Shown: in pieces, positions 6,080 through 7,026 of the stretch | How positions within the stretch are numbered: position 1 is the first letter of the stretch | How the letters are laid out: each line of letters starts with the position of its first letter | NCBI GenBank assembly: GCA_028689195.1 | Contig: JAQTWR010000142.1 | Coordinates: forward strand, 1-7,026 | From: Anaerolineales bacterium | GTDB taxonomy: Bacteria > Chloroflexota > Anaerolineae > Anaerolineales > Villigracilaceae | DNA length: 7,026 bases | Direction: 5' to 3' | Program-made: the position numbers and the translations under genes | The notes under the pieces: generated by a model | What the model was told of the DNA's origin: nothing | The model's database searches: none | What the model saw: only the letters and a program-made list of their open reading frames with translations

Positions 6080-6952
6080 CTATTCTGCGCGTTTCCACGC
6101 GGTATCGAGAACTTCCTTGAAGAGTCCAGTCACAATATGCTGGCGATAATCTGCGCTGGCTCTTCTGGCGCTGGTGCGGAACTTTGCCTGCGCGAGCAAG
6201 GCTTCCACCGTTTCAGCGAAAGATTGATCGTCGAGCGGCTGACCGCGCAGGATATTCTCCGCGTCAGTCGCGCGGAATGGGGTCGCGCCGCCGGGTCCAA
6301 CCGCGATGTGAATATCCACGACGCGATTTTCTGCGCGGGCGATCCACACCGCGCAATTCAAGATCGGCAGCGCAACGCCTTGCGGACGCATAATCCGCTT
6401 GAAGCATGAGGCTTGTCCCTTTTTGATTTGCGGCAGATAAAATCCGACGATGATCTCTGCGCTTTTGTCGAGCGCGGATTTTCCGGGACCAAGAAATAAT
6501 TCGGCGAAGGGAACGATGCGCGCGCCAGAGATTCCCGCGACTTCGGCTTTCGCGTCCAGCGCGGTGAGCGCGATGGTGCCGTCTGCGGCGGGGAGCGCGT
6601 GCGCCACGTTGCCGCCCAGCGTCGCCGTGTTGCGGACTTGCGGTCCCGCGATTAAATTTCCCGCTTCATTCAACGCTTGCGCGTGTTGAATCACCAACGG
6701 GTGATTCGCAACCTGATTTACCGAAACCGCCGCGCCGATAAAGAGTTTATCGCCGCGCAGTTCGAGCGCTTTCATCTCGGAGACGAAAGTCAAATCAATT
6801 AAAGTGTGAACGGGGGAATGGCGTCCTTGCTTCAAGTCCAACATCAAATCGGTGCCGCCGGCAATGGGCATGGCGGGCTGCGGAGATGTGGTCAGGGCTT
6901 GGATTGCCTCCGCAACGGAGGCGGGTCTTTTGTATTCCTGCCAAAGGTTCAT
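6080..6952 (-). CDS. FAD-binding subunit of the molybdenum hydroxylase (CoxM/XdhB type)
   Basis: 290 residues from the chosen start, close to the usual 280-300 of this subunit. It has a PCMH-type FAD domain: MPIAGGTDLMLDL (28-40) and VRNTATLGGNVAHALPAADG (106-125) are the two FAD/pyrophosphate-binding loops, with FIGAAVSV (71-78) between them. The C-terminal CO-dehydrogenase flavoprotein domain includes FKRIMRPQGVALPI and ends with the typical SARRASADYRQHIVTGLF. It should take electrons from the [2Fe-2S] clusters of the fused partner encoded 10 bp downstream and pass them to NAD+ or another acceptor. The frame stays open upstream to an ATG at 7012, but ATG at 6952 is preferred: it has AGGA 8 nt upstream and the family-typical N terminus LWQEYKRPASVAEAI starts there. 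The promoter is not visible and may lie beyond the window. Confidence 0.9.
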   Translation of the reverse strand: MNLWQEYKRPASVAEAIQALTTSPQPAMPIAGGTDLMLDLKQGRHSPVHTLIDLTFVSEMKALELRGDKLFIGAAVSVNQVANHPLVIQHAQALNEAGNLIAGPQVRNTATLGGNVAHALPAADGTIALTALDAKAEVAGISGARIVPFAELFLGPGKSALDKSAEIIVGFYLPQIKKGQASCFKRIMRPQGVALPILNCAVWIARAENRVVDIHIAVGPGGATPFRATDAENILRGQPLDDQSFAETVEALLAQAKFRTSARRASADYRQHIVTGLFKEVLDTAWKRAE

Positions 6953-7026
6953 AGGTGACGTCCTTTCTTTTTCTAATTGAACGGCGGCGCTTTTCGATGG
7001 GGCACAGCCCAACGCCGCTGAAACCA
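6953..7026 (-). other. Leader of the hydroxylase operon, possibly the last codons of an upstream gene
   Basis: On the minus strand a frame enters from the right edge and reads 17 residues ending ...RKAPPFN before TAG at 6973-6975, 20 bp before the FAD-subunit ATG. This spacing would suit an upstream operon gene, but 17 residues are too few to recognise. The segment also has an interrupted hairpin: a 6-bp GCGGCG/CGCCGC stem (6984-6989 with 7013-7018) and an inner GGGC/GCCC stem (7000-7003 with 7007-7010). It lacks a T-run, so it is not called a terminator. Confidence 0.25.
6961..6964 (-). promoter_or_regulatory. Shine-Dalgarno AGGA that fixes the FAD-subunit start
   Basis: On the minus strand AAAGGA is followed by 8 nt and then the ATG at 6952. 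This supports starting the FAD subunit here and not at the in-frame ATG at 7012, which would add 20 residues outside the family's usual N terminus. Confidence 0.7.

Noticed and set aside
6906..6922. GCCTCCG/CGGAGGC hairpin near the start of the FAD-subunit gene
   Set aside because: A 7-bp stem encoding the ordinary ASVAEA of this family; it may slightly affect translation but is not distinct from codon bias.

Overview
The window looks like a piece of a bacterial chromosome of moderately high GC, most consistent with an Anaerolineae-type member of the Chloroflexota. That guess rests on the style of the proteins (a fused [2Fe-2S]/molybdopterin hydroxylase, a threonine synthase with a zinc-ribbon-like N terminus, a membrane-anchored cytochrome c with an extra CX4CH motif). 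It is an inference; there is no rRNA or other phylogenetic marker here.

Layout. Positions 1-2623 hold three genes on the minus strand, read right to left: a membrane-anchored c-type cytochrome (1970-2623), threonine synthase (621-1889) and, overlapping its stop codon by ATGA, the first 208 codons of an AI-2E/PerM-family membrane protein that runs off the left edge (1-624). Positions 2624-3243 are an AT-richer island whose only gene is on the plus strand: a 95-residue DUF4258-type protein (2815-3102, TTG start with a strong Shine-Dalgarno). It has a plausible sigma70 promoter, a long leader and a 27-bp imperfect inverted repeat on each side. A perfect 17-bp-stem bidirectional terminator (3182-3221) closes both this gene and the convergent operon to its right. 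Positions 3244-6952 are a two-gene minus-strand operon for a xanthine-dehydrogenase-family molybdenum hydroxylase: the FAD subunit (6080-6952), then a 941-residue fusion of the [2Fe-2S] and molybdopterin subunits (3244-6069). The last 74 bases hold the leader of that operon and perhaps the last codons of an upstream gene.

How the genes work together. The FAD protein and the fused Fe-S/Mo protein should form one enzyme: substrate is hydroxylated at Mo-MPT and electrons pass through two [2Fe-2S] clusters to FAD. The substrate cannot be assigned. Threonine synthase and the AI-2E-family protein are probably translationally coupled, but no functional link is evident.

The most unusual feature is a perfect 35-bp palindrome (17-bp arms, 1-bp centre, 4931-4965) lying in frame inside the coding sequence of the molybdenum hydroxylase. 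It starts exactly on a codon boundary and encodes the same 11-residue peptide, MTVTSEVTVIS, on both strands. It looks like an in-frame palindromic element inserted into a surface loop, comparable in kind to the protein-coding palindromic elements known from Rickettsia. Second in interest is the inverted-repeat-flanked DUF4258 cassette.
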